From Schlesneria paludicola DSM 18645 (GTDB lineage: Bacteria > Planctomycetota > Planctomycetia > Planctomycetales > Planctomycetaceae): a stretch of 64,000 nt of DNA. The notes beneath the pieces were generated by a model. That model did no database searches. It had not been told where the DNA came from and was given only the letters and a program-made list of their open reading frames with translations. The DNA is taken from contig NZ_JH636435.1 in NCBI RefSeq assembly GCF_000255655.1, forward strand, positions 746,209 through 810,208, read 5' to 3'. How positions within the stretch are numbered: position 1 is the first letter of the stretch; each line of letters opens with the position of its first letter. A program made the position numbers and the translations under genes. Below, piece by piece: positions 36,172-45,020 of this stretch.

Positions 36172-36209
36172 AAAAAAGCCGGGACGATCGCAATGATCAT
36201 CCCGGCTTT
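36172..36209 (-). terminator. Strong (possibly bidirectional) intrinsic terminator
   Basis: The arms AAAGCCGGGA (36175-36184) and TCCCGGCTTT (36200-36209) flank an inner GATC-GATC pair. On the minus strand the stem is followed by six T residues (A-run at 36172-36177), so it should end transcription of the 36239-39442 gene. On the plus strand it follows the beta-propeller gene with a weaker CTTTCTCT tail. Confidence 0.8.
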
Positions 36210-36238
36210 CTCTACGTCTTATTGAGCGTATTCCAGGA

Positions 36239-39200
36239 TCACTTACGGAACATTGGATCGCGTGGATTGCCTCGCGACAACAGATACGCCAGCAGATCCA
36301 GAACTTCGTTCTCGTTCAGCGGCTTCAGCAGATCCTTCGGCATCAACGAAACAGGCGAGAGATGCTGCTCTTCGATGTCGTCGTTCTTCACCGTCACCAC
36401 CTTCGTGGAATCCTCTGGATCGACGAGCAAACTAATCGAATCATTCGTCGCGTTGACGATTCGGCCGGTGTAGGTCTTGCCGCCCTTGGTTTCCACAACG
36501 GTCGTCTTGTACTGATCCGAAACCACTTTGCTGGGGTCGATAATCGATTCCGCCAGATCCTTGAACACGAATCGCCCAGCCGCCTGGGTCAAGTCATGGC
36601 CTGTCGAGCCACCGTCACCGGCGAAGCGATGACACACGACGCAGCGCGCAGCCTTGTACATCGTTTCACCATTCTTGAAGTCACGCCCCTTTAGCGAGGT
36701 TTGCGACAAAGCGACCAATTCATCCAGCGTATAGTCCTTGCCGGGCCCCGCGGGTTTCGGTAGTTCGGGTGCCTTATAGGGCTTACGGGCCCCTGCGGCT
36801 TCGACCACGATTCGTTCGGCTTCGGGCATCAGCTCGAACGCCGCATTATCGATATTCGTCAAGAACTTCTGATAGCTGTGACCACCAGCCCAGGAATGGG
36901 CTTTTTCAAACCAACCGAAGTACGTCTTGCGATCGTCCAGCGTCCAGCCTTTCTTCAGATTCCGCAGCACGAACGCATAGTGGTATTGCTGAAGGTCCGG
37001 CGCGTTGGCATTCATCTGCTCGATCGATCCGCCGAACTGCTTGTTACGCGAAGTGATGTCGCCCAGGTCCTGCTTCTCGACAGTTCGTTCTGCCTTAAGC
37101 AGTGGTAGAATCTTCGTAAGCGTTCCGGGGGACTCTGTGAACACCATCAGATTGGCGAGTTCACGATTCTGTAGATTGTTCTTCGTCGGAAAGAGTGCGT
37201 CGAACTTGGCACCCAACTGCTGCACCACTGAATCGTCAGGTCGGCCCAAGCGAATAAAGGTGAGCTGGTACGCACGCAACAAACCGAACTGCTGCGTCTC
37301 CGTCAACTTCGACGTCTCGATCCCGTTGAGCGCGGTCAGCAACTTTGCTTGCAGTGCGGGCTCGGCCTGGCGCGCCAATCCCACGACGCCCGTAATCACA
37401 ACGTCTGCATTCTTCGAGCTCAGGACTTTGTCCTGCCACAATTCCAGTGGCAGTCGCTCCAGCGCCACACGGGTTGCATAACGAATATGTCGATCTGCGT
37501 GCCCCAGGTAGGGCACCAAGAACTCAACAGCCTGGGCCGGGTTGACAACCGTCGCACTGTGATAGGCTTCAATCTTCCGGCGAAGTGCTCGAACATCGCT
37601 TTGACGGACGTCATGAACATCCACCGGCGCGGTTGAGTCTTTTCCGGTGTAGGTCACGCGATAGAGTTCTGACTGAGTGCCTCGACCGCCGACCGTGAAG
37701 TACATCGCCCCATCCTTGCCGATCACGACATCCGTCAGTGGCAAAGGTGTCCGCGACACAAACTCTTCTTTCGTGGCCTTATAGCTCGCACCATCGGGTT
37801 CCAGATGGACGGCATACATGGTTCCGAAGGTCCAGTCGCAGATGAATAGTGATCGCTGGTATTTGGCGGGGAACTTTGCGCCATATCCGAACTCCACACC
37901 GACCGGCGACCCCGGACCAACGTCAAGCAAACCTGGCAGGCTATCGACGAAGTAGCTGGGCCAGCGACCCGTTCCGCTACGCGAACCGAACTCACTGCCG
38001 CTCGTCGCATGCATCACGCGCGTGGGCAAGTACCACGGCGACCCCATATCCCATTCCATGTCAGAGTCATAGACAAAGATCTCTCCGTCGGCGTTGAAGG
38101 CGAAATCGTACTGATTTCGATATCCCACCGAGATGACTTCCCACGTATTGCCGTCCGGGTCTGTTTTCGCAAGCCAACCGCAAGGGGCCAGAATTCCGAC
38201 CGCATGGCCACCGGCATCCCATTGACGTGGCAACAGCAGATCCTCGTCCCAATTCGGGGACAAACGGCTGGTCGCGCCCTCAGGAAGCGTGGCCCGCAAT
38301 TGTTGCGGACGAATGCCACCCATGGTTTGAGGTTCTGAGTTCAATTTGATCTCGAACGGCAGCTTTGTGTGATTTCCGGCAACCATGTAGATCGATTTGC
38401 CATCCGGTGACAGGCGCAGGGCGTGTGGACCGTGCTCGCCGCCACCCGGAATATCACGCAGCTTCAGAACTTCGTCGAACTTGTCGTCACCGTTGGTATC
38501 TTTGCAGCGATAGAGACCATTGGGCACTTCGCCACCATTCACGACGATGTACAAACTATCAAATGCAAACAGCAAACCCTGGGCACTCGACACCAGTTTC
38601 CCGTCAAATTGAATCTCCAACGGCTCGACCTTGGTCGGCTCGCCACTACCTGTCGCGGGTGGCGTCACGCGGAACAGCCCCAACTTACCTTGATCACTGA
38701 CAACCAGGCGACCTTTCGCGTCCGTTGTCAGGCTGACCCATGAACCCAGCTCATCTTTGGGAACCGTGAACAGGCGTTCGACTTGGAATCCAGGCAGGAC
38801 GTTGAACAAATCGCGTGGAGCCTCGACCGGGATCTCCGCAATCATTCCTTTACCGCCGGGATGATCTTCCAGCTTCGAAACGACACGCACAGCGACAGAT
38901 TCTTTCGCGTCGCGTGATTCAGCGGCTTTCCACGAATCGTTGGTAACGACATACCGTACTTTGCCATCCGTGCCCGTGATCGCAAGCTTGGCCACAAATC
39001 CAGCGGGACCACCACTGTTTTCGACCGCAGCTTCAAGAACGTTCTCGCCGGATTTCAGGTGCGGCTTGAGATCAATCTGAATGGGGGCATTGAAGTCACT
39101 GCTCGTCGCAACTTTCTTGCCGTTGACGAACACGGTCACGGCGTTGTCGCACGTCGCTCGCAGCCAGGCACTCTTTGCTGCACCTTCGAATGTCGTTTTC

Positions 39201-39442
39201 AGCGAGTACTTCTTCTCATCATCGGCTCCCCAAATCCAGCTCGGGGCAGGGCCGTCTTTAAACAAGGCGGCTGTTGGGGCGTCGATCGGAACAAGGGGCG
39301 CCCCCGAGGGACCAGCGAGAGGTGCAATCTCAGGCACTTGGGTGTAGATCTTGCCATCCGTCGTCTCGGCAGAGAGCCCGACGGAAGACAGTGCCAGGCT
39401 CGACATGACGAGCATGGAGAAACGATTCACTCGAAAGGACAT
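36239..39442 (-). CDS. PVC-type membrane-bound dehydrogenase-like haem-c protein
   Basis: A 1,067-residue exported protein. A signal peptide is at about residues 1-26. A galactose-binding-like beta domain (about 55-190) is followed by a six-bladed-propeller domain related to PQQ sugar dehydrogenases (about 220-600; KLGLFRVTPP, GGGEHGPHALRLSPDGKSIY). Then come helical HEAT-like repeats (about 620-850) and a C-terminal cytochrome-c domain with CVVCH. This arrangement defines the large CxxCH putative dehydrogenases abundant in Planctomycetes; substrates are unknown. The start is ambiguous among clustered ATGs. The ATG at 39442 is taken because AAAGGA lies ten bases upstream. Confidence 0.85.
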   Translation of the reverse strand: MSFRVNRFSMLVMSSLALSSVGLSAETTDGKIYTQVPEIAPLAGPSGAPLVPIDAPTAALFKDGPAPSWIWGADDEKKYSLKTTFEGAAKSAWLRATCDNAVTVFVNGKKVATSSDFNAPIQIDLKPHLKSGENVLEAAVENSGGPAGFVAKLAITGTDGKVRYVVTNDSWKAAESRDAKESVAVRVVSKLEDHPGGKGMIAEIPVEAPRDLFNVLPGFQVERLFTVPKDELGSWVSLTTDAKGRLVVSDQGKLGLFRVTPPATGSGEPTKVEPLEIQFDGKLVSSAQGLLFAFDSLYIVVNGGEVPNGLYRCKDTNGDDKFDEVLKLRDIPGGGEHGPHALRLSPDGKSIYMVAGNHTKLPFEIKLNSEPQTMGGIRPQQLRATLPEGATSRLSPNWDEDLLLPRQWDAGGHAVGILAPCGWLAKTDPDGNTWEVISVGYRNQYDFAFNADGEIFVYDSDMEWDMGSPWYLPTRVMHATSGSEFGSRSGTGRWPSYFVDSLPGLLDVGPGSPVGVEFGYGAKFPAKYQRSLFICDWTFGTMYAVHLEPDGASYKATKEEFVSRTPLPLTDVVIGKDGAMYFTVGGRGTQSELYRVTYTGKDSTAPVDVHDVRQSDVRALRRKIEAYHSATVVNPAQAVEFLVPYLGHADRHIRYATRVALERLPLELWQDKVLSSKNADVVITGVVGLARQAEPALQAKLLTALNGIETSKLTETQQFGLLRAYQLTFIRLGRPDDSVVQQLGAKFDALFPTKNNLQNRELANLMVFTESPGTLTKILPLLKAERTVEKQDLGDITSRNKQFGGSIEQMNANAPDLQQYHYAFVLRNLKKGWTLDDRKTYFGWFEKAHSWAGGHSYQKFLTNIDNAAFELMPEAERIVVEAAGARKPYKAPELPKPAGPGKDYTLDELVALSQTSLKGRDFKNGETMYKAARCVVCHRFAGDGGSTGHDLTQAAGRFVFKDLAESIIDPSKVVSDQYKTTVVETKGGKTYTGRIVNATNDSISLLVDPEDSTKVVTVKNDDIEEQHLSPVSLMPKDLLKPLNENEVLDLLAYLLSRGNPRDPMFRK

Positions 39443-39690
39443 CGCCATCATTTCCTTTAAAGGTGGGCAGTTCAGGCAGGCAAACTGGCGGGCAAACTCA
39501 TCCAATGACTTCCGCTTTTCCGATCAGCCCGATCTGAAAACTCGAGAAATCTATCGAATCATGCACATCTGTGACCAATTCGTCCACTCAACAGAATTCC
39601 ACCGGACGCCTTCCCCATGAAAAAATCATCCGCACTCGCAAGGTGATAGCCGTCGAATGCCGCGGACCGCATGAAGGAATGCGTCTCTCT

Positions 39691-41091
39691 TCAACGGATT
39701 TCCGGATTCGCAGTGCTCGCAATCGGCGCGAGCGAGACGTGAGATTCACGGCACTCCACCAATTCTTGGTACGAACGCTTCGAAATTGGAAAATAAACCA
39801 GGGCGAGCGACGCCCCCATCGCGAGAACGGTCGGAACGGCCGCATAAGTCACGCGCAGTCCCAACACGAGATTGGGTGATACCTCTGATTCGCCCCGATA
39901 TCCAATCGCATGCAATGTCTGCCCGGCGATTAGAAAGCCGACACCCATCGCGATTTGATAAACCAGGTTTCCGATGCTGACATACATTCCTTCGCGGCGC
40001 TGGCTCGTATGATGACGGTCATACTCCAGAACGTCGGGCACGATCGCCCCTAAGATTGTGATCATCCCCGTCCCGAACACTCCCATTCCGAACGTGATCG
40101 CACACAGTTCGACCATCGTCCACTGACGCGCGACAAATGCAATGCAGGTGATGGGCCACAGCGCAATGGCCAGTCGCAGGATGATGTCCTTTCCGTATCG
40201 CTGTGCCAACCAGACCCACGGCCACACGCTGATCAATGCTCCGGCAAATAGCCCAACCAGTAGCGCCAGCGAATCCTCTTCCTTCAGGCCATGAAAGTGC
40301 TCAAGCACAATAAACAATTCGGCCGACGTCACGCGATCGGCAATGGTCATCAGGACAAATACGCCCAAGAGAATTAAGAACGCCCTGTTCTGAATAATGG
40401 CGACCACACCATCAACAAACCGGAACGTCTGCTGATCCGATGGCGTCGGTCGCTCGCTTGTACCAAAGTATGCAACGAGTGCGGCAACGACGGAAAGCAC
40501 TGCCAGTGCCGCGGCGGCTAGACAATAGCAATCGGCCCGCGACAACTCGTGTCCCGCAAGGGAATACCCGCTCAACAGAAGTGCCAGCGGCACGCTGAAC
40601 GTCGCAACAAGTGTCGTCAGATTCTCGACAAGATTTTTGTAGCCGAATAGCCTCGTCCGCTCGTCGTAGTCCGTCGTGAGTTCAAATCCGAGCGCAAGGT
40701 GAGAGATTCCCATCAGTGACAGGAAACAGACCATTAGCGTCGACGTCACGGTGAGATAGATAAAAATCAAGAACTGAGAACCGTCGGGCGGTGTCATCAT
40801 CCAATAGAACAGGAGGGCCGCTGGAATCGAGCCGATGAGGAAAAAGGGACGACGACGGCCCTGCGAAAACCGACTGCGATCTGACCAGAAGCCAATCAAC
40901 GGATCGACCGCCGCATCCACAACACTTCGAACGAGAAAGGCCCACCCGATCCAGGCAGGGTCTAGGTGCACGTGATCCGAATAGTACTTCAGTAGGAACG
41001 CCCCCAGGTATCCGTAGATCGCAGTCAGGGTCACATTTCCGATGCTGTAACAAAACAGCGGACGGAAAGGCAGGCGGACGGAATCGTTCAT
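39691..41091 (-). CDS. MFS transporter of the GPH (glycoside/sugar) family
   Basis: A 466-residue membrane transporter with about 12 hydrophobic helices. The N-terminal block (FCYSIGNVTLTAIYGYLGAF, then DAAVDPLIGFWSDRSR with the charged loop RRRPFFLIG) marks the glycoside-pentoside-hexuronide:cation symporter branch. A second conserved loop, ERTRLFGYKNLVEN, lies between helices 4 and 5. It likely carries a sugar or sugar-like compound with a cation. The ATG overlaps the Kdo transferase stop as ATGA, so the two are translationally coupled. The substrate is not predictable, and export rather than uptake is possible. Confidence 0.85.
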   Translation of the reverse strand: MNDSVRLPFRPLFCYSIGNVTLTAIYGYLGAFLLKYYSDHVHLDPAWIGWAFLVRSVVDAAVDPLIGFWSDRSRFSQGRRRPFFLIGSIPAALLFYWMMTPPDGSQFLIFIYLTVTSTLMVCFLSLMGISHLALGFELTTDYDERTRLFGYKNLVENLTTLVATFSVPLALLLSGYSLAGHELSRADCYCLAAAALAVLSVVAALVAYFGTSERPTPSDQQTFRFVDGVVAIIQNRAFLILLGVFVLMTIADRVTSAELFIVLEHFHGLKEEDSLALLVGLFAGALISVWPWVWLAQRYGKDIILRLAIALWPITCIAFVARQWTMVELCAITFGMGVFGTGMITILGAIVPDVLEYDRHHTSQRREGMYVSIGNLVYQIAMGVGFLIAGQTLHAIGYRGESEVSPNLVLGLRVTYAAVPTVLAMGASLALVYFPISKRSYQELVECRESHVSLAPIASTANPEIR

Positions 41092-42470
41092 GTCGCCTCC
41101 GAGATCTGATTTGTCGGCACATTGCCCGTCGCGTCGGACTCACCTACATCTTCGACGCGCTCACTGCTCGGAGGGCGCAGCGAATCCATTGGTGGTGGAA
41201 ATACGGACAACACCCCGCGCACTGTGGTCTCCAACGAGTCACACTGCGATTTCACAAACTTCCTTGCACGATTTCCCACAGCAGAGGCCTCTTCAGGACA
41301 ATTCATCCAAAATCGAATCAGATCTGACAATGCCGCGCGCGAGCAAACCTGCACCGCGCCGCCTGCCGCGACAAGTTCGTCGGCGACTCGTTGAAAATCC
41401 GTCACTGACGGGCCAAACGTGACAGCAAGCCCGTAGCTGGCAGGTTCCACCATATTATGCCCCCCCTTGGGAGCCAGGCTGCCACCGACAAACGCAAACT
41501 CGCCAAGCCCCCAGAGGTCACGCAAATTCCCGGTCGAGTCGACCAGTGTTACAAGAGAGGGTACCTCGCACCGTGCCAACAACTGACTCTCGACGACGAA
41601 CTCAAAGCCCCGCTTCCGAAGTTCTGCAGCAATCTCGGGGCAGCGAGAAACAAGCCTCGGAACAAGCACTAGACGAATTCTAGGAAAATCAACAGCGATC
41701 TCACGAACGATCGCGGCCAGACACAATTCCTCGTCATCATGAGTGCTTCCCGCCACCAGCACTCGATCCTCTAGACCGAAACCGAACAACTTTCGGTACT
41801 GCTCGGTTCGCGGATTCATCGAATCACGCAAGTGACCATCCAGCTTGAGTGAGCCAGTGACCTCAAGTGGCGGCGAGCCCACGCGGAAGAATCGGCGAAT
41901 CCAGTCCGCGTCACCCTCTGACACCACTCCCCACCAGCGAGTCCGTTGCAAACTCGAACGAAACATCCAGGCATTCCAATCATGCTCGGCAATCTCTCGC
42001 TGTGTGATCCGCGTGTTGAAGATCGCCAAGGGAACTTCGCGACGCCGCGTTTCGCCCAACATGTTCGGCCAGAAGTCATTCTCTGAGATCACCAACGCCA
42101 CTGGTCGAAGCTGCTCAAATGTCCGAGCCACGGCCCATGAAAAATCTGCAGGTGCTTTGAACACGAAGAGGTCCGAATACTCCCGTGATGCCACCAGAAA
42201 CCCATCCGACGTGCCTACGGACATCACGAACTGAAGGTCCGGTCGCTGCGCACGAAGGCGTTTTAAAAGTGGGCCGCAGATCAAAGATTCTCCGACGCTT
42301 ACCGCATGCATCCAAACGACGGGACGCCCATCCAGTTCTGGGCAATACCGGCCCCAAAAATTTCGCCCAAACGCGTGCACGGCATCCGCGTAAGATTTGG
42401 ACCAGAAGAGCGATAGCAGGCAGAACAACAGATACGCCGCAAGGTAGATGAGGTCGAGAAGAAATCTCAT
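41088..42470 (-). CDS. waaA: 3-deoxy-D-manno-octulosonic-acid (Kdo) transferase
   Basis: A 460-residue membrane-associated glycosyltransferase of family GT30, which adds Kdo to lipid A precursor. The N-terminal hydrophobic anchor (LIYLAAYLLFCLLSLFW) is followed by WMHAVSVGES, the nucleotide-sugar domain motif GSTHDDEE, and GGSLAPKGGHNMVEPA, which is the conserved GG(S/T)L..GGHN.LEP block. The usual length is about 420-440. Its presence supports an LPS-type outer membrane. ATG at 42470 is the first gene of the unit and overlaps the transporter gene downstream. Confidence 0.92.
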   Translation of the reverse strand: MRFLLDLIYLAAYLLFCLLSLFWSKSYADAVHAFGRNFWGRYCPELDGRPVVWMHAVSVGESLICGPLLKRLRAQRPDLQFVMSVGTSDGFLVASREYSDLFVFKAPADFSWAVARTFEQLRPVALVISENDFWPNMLGETRRREVPLAIFNTRITQREIAEHDWNAWMFRSSLQRTRWWGVVSEGDADWIRRFFRVGSPPLEVTGSLKLDGHLRDSMNPRTEQYRKLFGFGLEDRVLVAGSTHDDEELCLAAIVREIAVDFPRIRLVLVPRLVSRCPEIAAELRKRGFEFVVESQLLARCEVPSLVTLVDSTGNLRDLWGLGEFAFVGGSLAPKGGHNMVEPASYGLAVTFGPSVTDFQRVADELVAAGGAVQVCSRAALSDLIRFWMNCPEEASAVGNRARKFVKSQCDSLETTVRGVLSVFPPPMDSLRPPSSERVEDVGESDATGNVPTNQISEAT

Positions 42471-42823
42471 GAATACTCATCACAGAGATAGGGCAGGATT
42501 GATGCCGGACGATGCGCGCCGAGACGACATGACAACGCGGTGAAGGATTTCATCATTGGTTTTAGCGTGCAACTGGCTATGCCAGTGCCAGTCGATATGG
42601 GAATGAGGAATACCGTTGGTTGGAAATCGAACGACAATCGACTTTCAGAACAATCCCTTATTGAATGGTCAACCGACAACCATTGACCTTTTGAGGATTA
42701 ATGCGGACCGGACGCTGGCATAGCCAGCGGAACAGAAAAATCGCCCAATAAAACATTCACCGGATTGCGGGCAGGGGCATGCCATATATCGTCGAATTTC
42801 GCAAACAAGGTTCATGATCGTGA
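42471..42823. other. Gene-free region with two small GC hairpins
   Basis: About 350 bases without a supported gene. It contains the stems ACTGGC-TAT-GCCAGT (42572-42586) and CGCTGGC-ATA-GCCAGCG (42713-42729), whose cores (TGGCTATGCCA and TGGCATAGCCA) are reverse complements, 126 bases apart. They could be the ends of a degenerate repeat element or independent terminators. Confidence 0.5.
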
Positions 42824-43723
42824 TCAATTTAGTTGAATGGGGATGCTCTGAAAAACCAGCGATGTCCAAAACTCGTCATCGCGACGGACTTTGAGTTTTG
42901 AGAATTCCAGGTGCTCCGCACGAATCACGTCGGATTCGAGTTCCATTCGCACCGCTTCGTCAATGTGCGCCTCAAAGACGACGGGCAGCCAATAGTCATA
43001 CCACGACCTTTCATCGAAGCAGATTCGTGTATTGATCGCTTGATTCCGCCAGATTTCAGGCCAATCGACATCATAGTGGAATTTTGGCTTGAATTGATGA
43101 AATACCAACGGTCCGCACAGATGCAGAATCGGAACCCCAGCAAAAAAAGCTTTGAGCGAAACTGCACCCTCAGACCCGCCCCACCCCCGTAGCTGGCGAC
43201 TCCATTCCACTCGAGAATACACGCGACGCGGAATCAGGTAGGTCGGTGCGCGCAAGGCTGAAACGCGTCCGAGCCCTCCTGATGGAACGCGATGCTTCCA
43301 TTCGGCAGTCATGTAGCGCTGCTGGCGACAAATCACCGCGTAGGCCCCATGCATTCGGATTTGTCCGTCGAAATCCAGAATGTCAGGAGTGACAATCGCG
43401 CTGTTTTCCAACGCCACCTTCGCACATTTCTCGAGGCAATCTGTTTCGACCCGCTGGTGCGCGTCAAAATACGCAATGACAGCCCCTCGCGCCAGACGGG
43501 TGGCCTCGACTCTCGAATTGGCAACACCGACCCGAGTTGGCCGACGGATGATTCGCAATGCTTCGTCCTGAACCAACTCGTCGCAACAACCATCGGTTGA
43601 CGCATCATCAACCAGTATAATCTCAGGTGACGAGGACGAGTTTGCGCGAATCGACTCGATCGTCCGCGAAACCTCATTGCCTTCGTTATGTGCAGTGATC
43701 ACGACGCTCATCAAGGGTCGCAT
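42824..43723 (-). CDS. GalNAc-transferase-like family 2 glycosyltransferase
   Basis: A 299-residue GT-A fold glycosyltransferase. The N-terminal part is Glyco_transf_2 (MSVVITAHNEG, EIILVDDASTDG). The metal-binding stretch is AYFDAHQRVETDCLE, which resembles the DSHCEV-type motif of polypeptide GalNAc-transferases, and a second block WGGSEGAVSLKAFFAG resembles their C-terminal GGENLE-type segment. It probably adds a sugar to a cell-surface glycan or protein. The start is uncertain: ATG at 43723 is preferred over a GTG at 43750, and neither has a strong ribosome-binding site. It is separated from the upstream small gene by a terminator. Confidence 0.75.
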   Translation of the reverse strand: MRPLMSVVITAHNEGNEVSRTIESIRANSSSSPEIILVDDASTDGCCDELVQDEALRIIRRPTRVGVANSRVEATRLARGAVIAYFDAHQRVETDCLEKCAKVALENSAIVTPDILDFDGQIRMHGAYAVICRQQRYMTAEWKHRVPSGGLGRVSALRAPTYLIPRRVYSRVEWSRQLRGWGGSEGAVSLKAFFAGVPILHLCGPLVFHQFKPKFHYDVDWPEIWRNQAINTRICFDERSWYDYWLPVVFEAHIDEAVRMELESDVIRAEHLEFSKLKVRRDDEFWTSLVFQSIPIQLN

Positions 43724-43788
43724 TGCGTCCACACCAGACAACAATTCCACAACTCAAACAAAACAGTTAATGCGATAGAACGAAAAGT

Positions 43789-43818
43789 GGGCGAACCGTA
43801 GTTCACAACGGTTCGCCC
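43789..43818 (-). terminator. Terminator after the kinase-STAND-SUMF1 gene set
   Basis: A perfect 10-bp stem, GGGCGAACCG (43789-43798) and CGGTTCGCCC (43809-43818), with a ten-base loop. On the minus strand it is followed by ACTTTTCG. It begins 15 bases after the stop of the small gene at 43833 and separates it from the glycosyltransferase. Confidence 0.65.
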
Positions 43819-43832
43819 CATACCGATCCGCG

Positions 43833-44033
43833 TTACGGCTTCGATGGACTATTCGCCTTTGTGACTTCATCCACCAATTCACTGAGCTGCTGCTGGAGTT
43901 CGTTCACACTTTCTTGCAATAGCTTCAACTTACCCAAAAGCACCGCAGGATTGGTTACAGACTGTCCGGGAACGCCACCTGGAGCCGCAGCCACCAATAA
44001 ATCGGGCGTCGTAGGTATGGGGGGTAATGGCAT
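43833..44033 (-). CDS. Small coiled-coil protein of unknown function
   Basis: A 66-residue protein. The N-terminal half is Pro/Gly/Ala-rich (PLPPIPTTPDLLVAAAPGG). The C-terminal half is a predicted helix with heptad-like leucines (LLGKLKLLQESVNELQQQ, then LSELVDEV), so it may dimerise or bind a partner through a coiled coil. ATG at 44033 follows AAGGA by eight bases; an upstream ATG at 44051 has no ribosome-binding site. It is the last gene of the three-gene kinase-STAND set, bounded by a terminator. No family is recognised. Confidence 0.6.
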   Translation of the reverse strand: MPLPPIPTTPDLLVAAAPGGVPGQSVTNPAVLLGKLKLLQESVNELQQQLSELVDEVTKANSPSKP

Positions 44034-44140
44034 CAGAGATTCCTTAAACATCCGGGGGGAGGAGCTGGAATAGAAACAGCGCGTCGCGTCAGCGCCGCTG
44101 CTTGTAAAAAGAACGAGACATCACGTCGTCCACGTCAACG

Positions 44141-44854
44141 CTATTTTCGAGTCAACTTCGTGACGACGATTCCCTCTGTCAACGTTCTACCCCATCCAGG
44201 AATCGGATTTCCGTTGGCGTCAGTAGGATGCGGTGTAATCCCCGTTGGCAAATCAATTGTGAACGTATTTTGAATCGCTTTATTGCTCTGCGCAACCCAT
44301 CCAATCTCACCAATTCGCGTCGTCCGCCGTAGCGCGGGGTCTTTACCCGTTGGGTCAACTGCGTTGACGTCGTCGTAAATCACAGAGACATCGCCCGACA
44401 GATCACCCACCGCATCAAATCCTCCCAAATCGGCATGCATCTGACTCGTGATTTCGATTGCAGCCTGAACATAGGGATTCGCGGGATCATTGACATCTTT
44501 GCCGATGTCGGACATCAGCAACAGTGCAGGATCAAACCCGACGGCGGACAGCCAATACCCATACTTCGGATCACCGTTACTTTGACGAATTCGATGTCGC
44601 AGAAGTTGGTAGAACACTACAACTTGAGCGCCGCTGTCTTTGTCGTGCCCCGTGCGAACTTTCAACCAATTGTAGCCGTTGTCGACGCTGTTGATTTTTG
44701 TCGCAACTTGTTGTGCCGAGATCCCATCAAAATCGCGATCCCGATGAACATTCGCTGTCAGCTGCAGGATCTCGATACACCGCTTTGCGATCGTCGACGT
44801 AATCGGTACTGTCCTGGCGCTATAAAGACTATCCCAAACGATATTTACAGCCAT
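44141..44854 (-). CDS. Protein of unknown function downstream of the kinase-STAND gene
   Basis: A 237-residue soluble protein with no signal peptide or membrane segment and no family I recognise. ATG at 44854 has a strong AGGAGGAG eight bases upstream. Sequence features are an acidic stretch near the middle (SDIGKDVNDPANPYVQAA, GDLSGDVSVIYDDVNAVD) and a C-terminal beta-rich part. It is 166 bases downstream of the giant kinase gene and 107 bases upstream of the small coiled-coil gene, all on one strand. It may be a partner, target or effector of the STAND protein, which is inference from position only. Confidence 0.65.
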   Translation of the reverse strand: MAVNIVWDSLYSARTVPITSTIAKRCIEILQLTANVHRDRDFDGISAQQVATKINSVDNGYNWLKVRTGHDKDSGAQVVVFYQLLRHRIRQSNGDPKYGYWLSAVGFDPALLLMSDIGKDVNDPANPYVQAAIEITSQMHADLGGFDAVGDLSGDVSVIYDDVNAVDPTGKDPALRRTTRIGEIGWVAQSNKAIQNTFTIDLPTGITPHPTDANGNPIPGWGRTLTEGIVVTKLTRK

Positions 44855-45020
44855 CTAGCCCGCTCCTCCTGAGGTTTAATCCGGGACGTCAATCGAGCAA
44901 AATCGATGCACCCCATGACTGAAGCTGGAGAGTACGCATCGGCCGTTAAGGTGTCAACATGATCAACGCATCGTTCCTAAACGCTTGACCAAAATTGCGC
45001 AAACACACAAATTTCATTTC

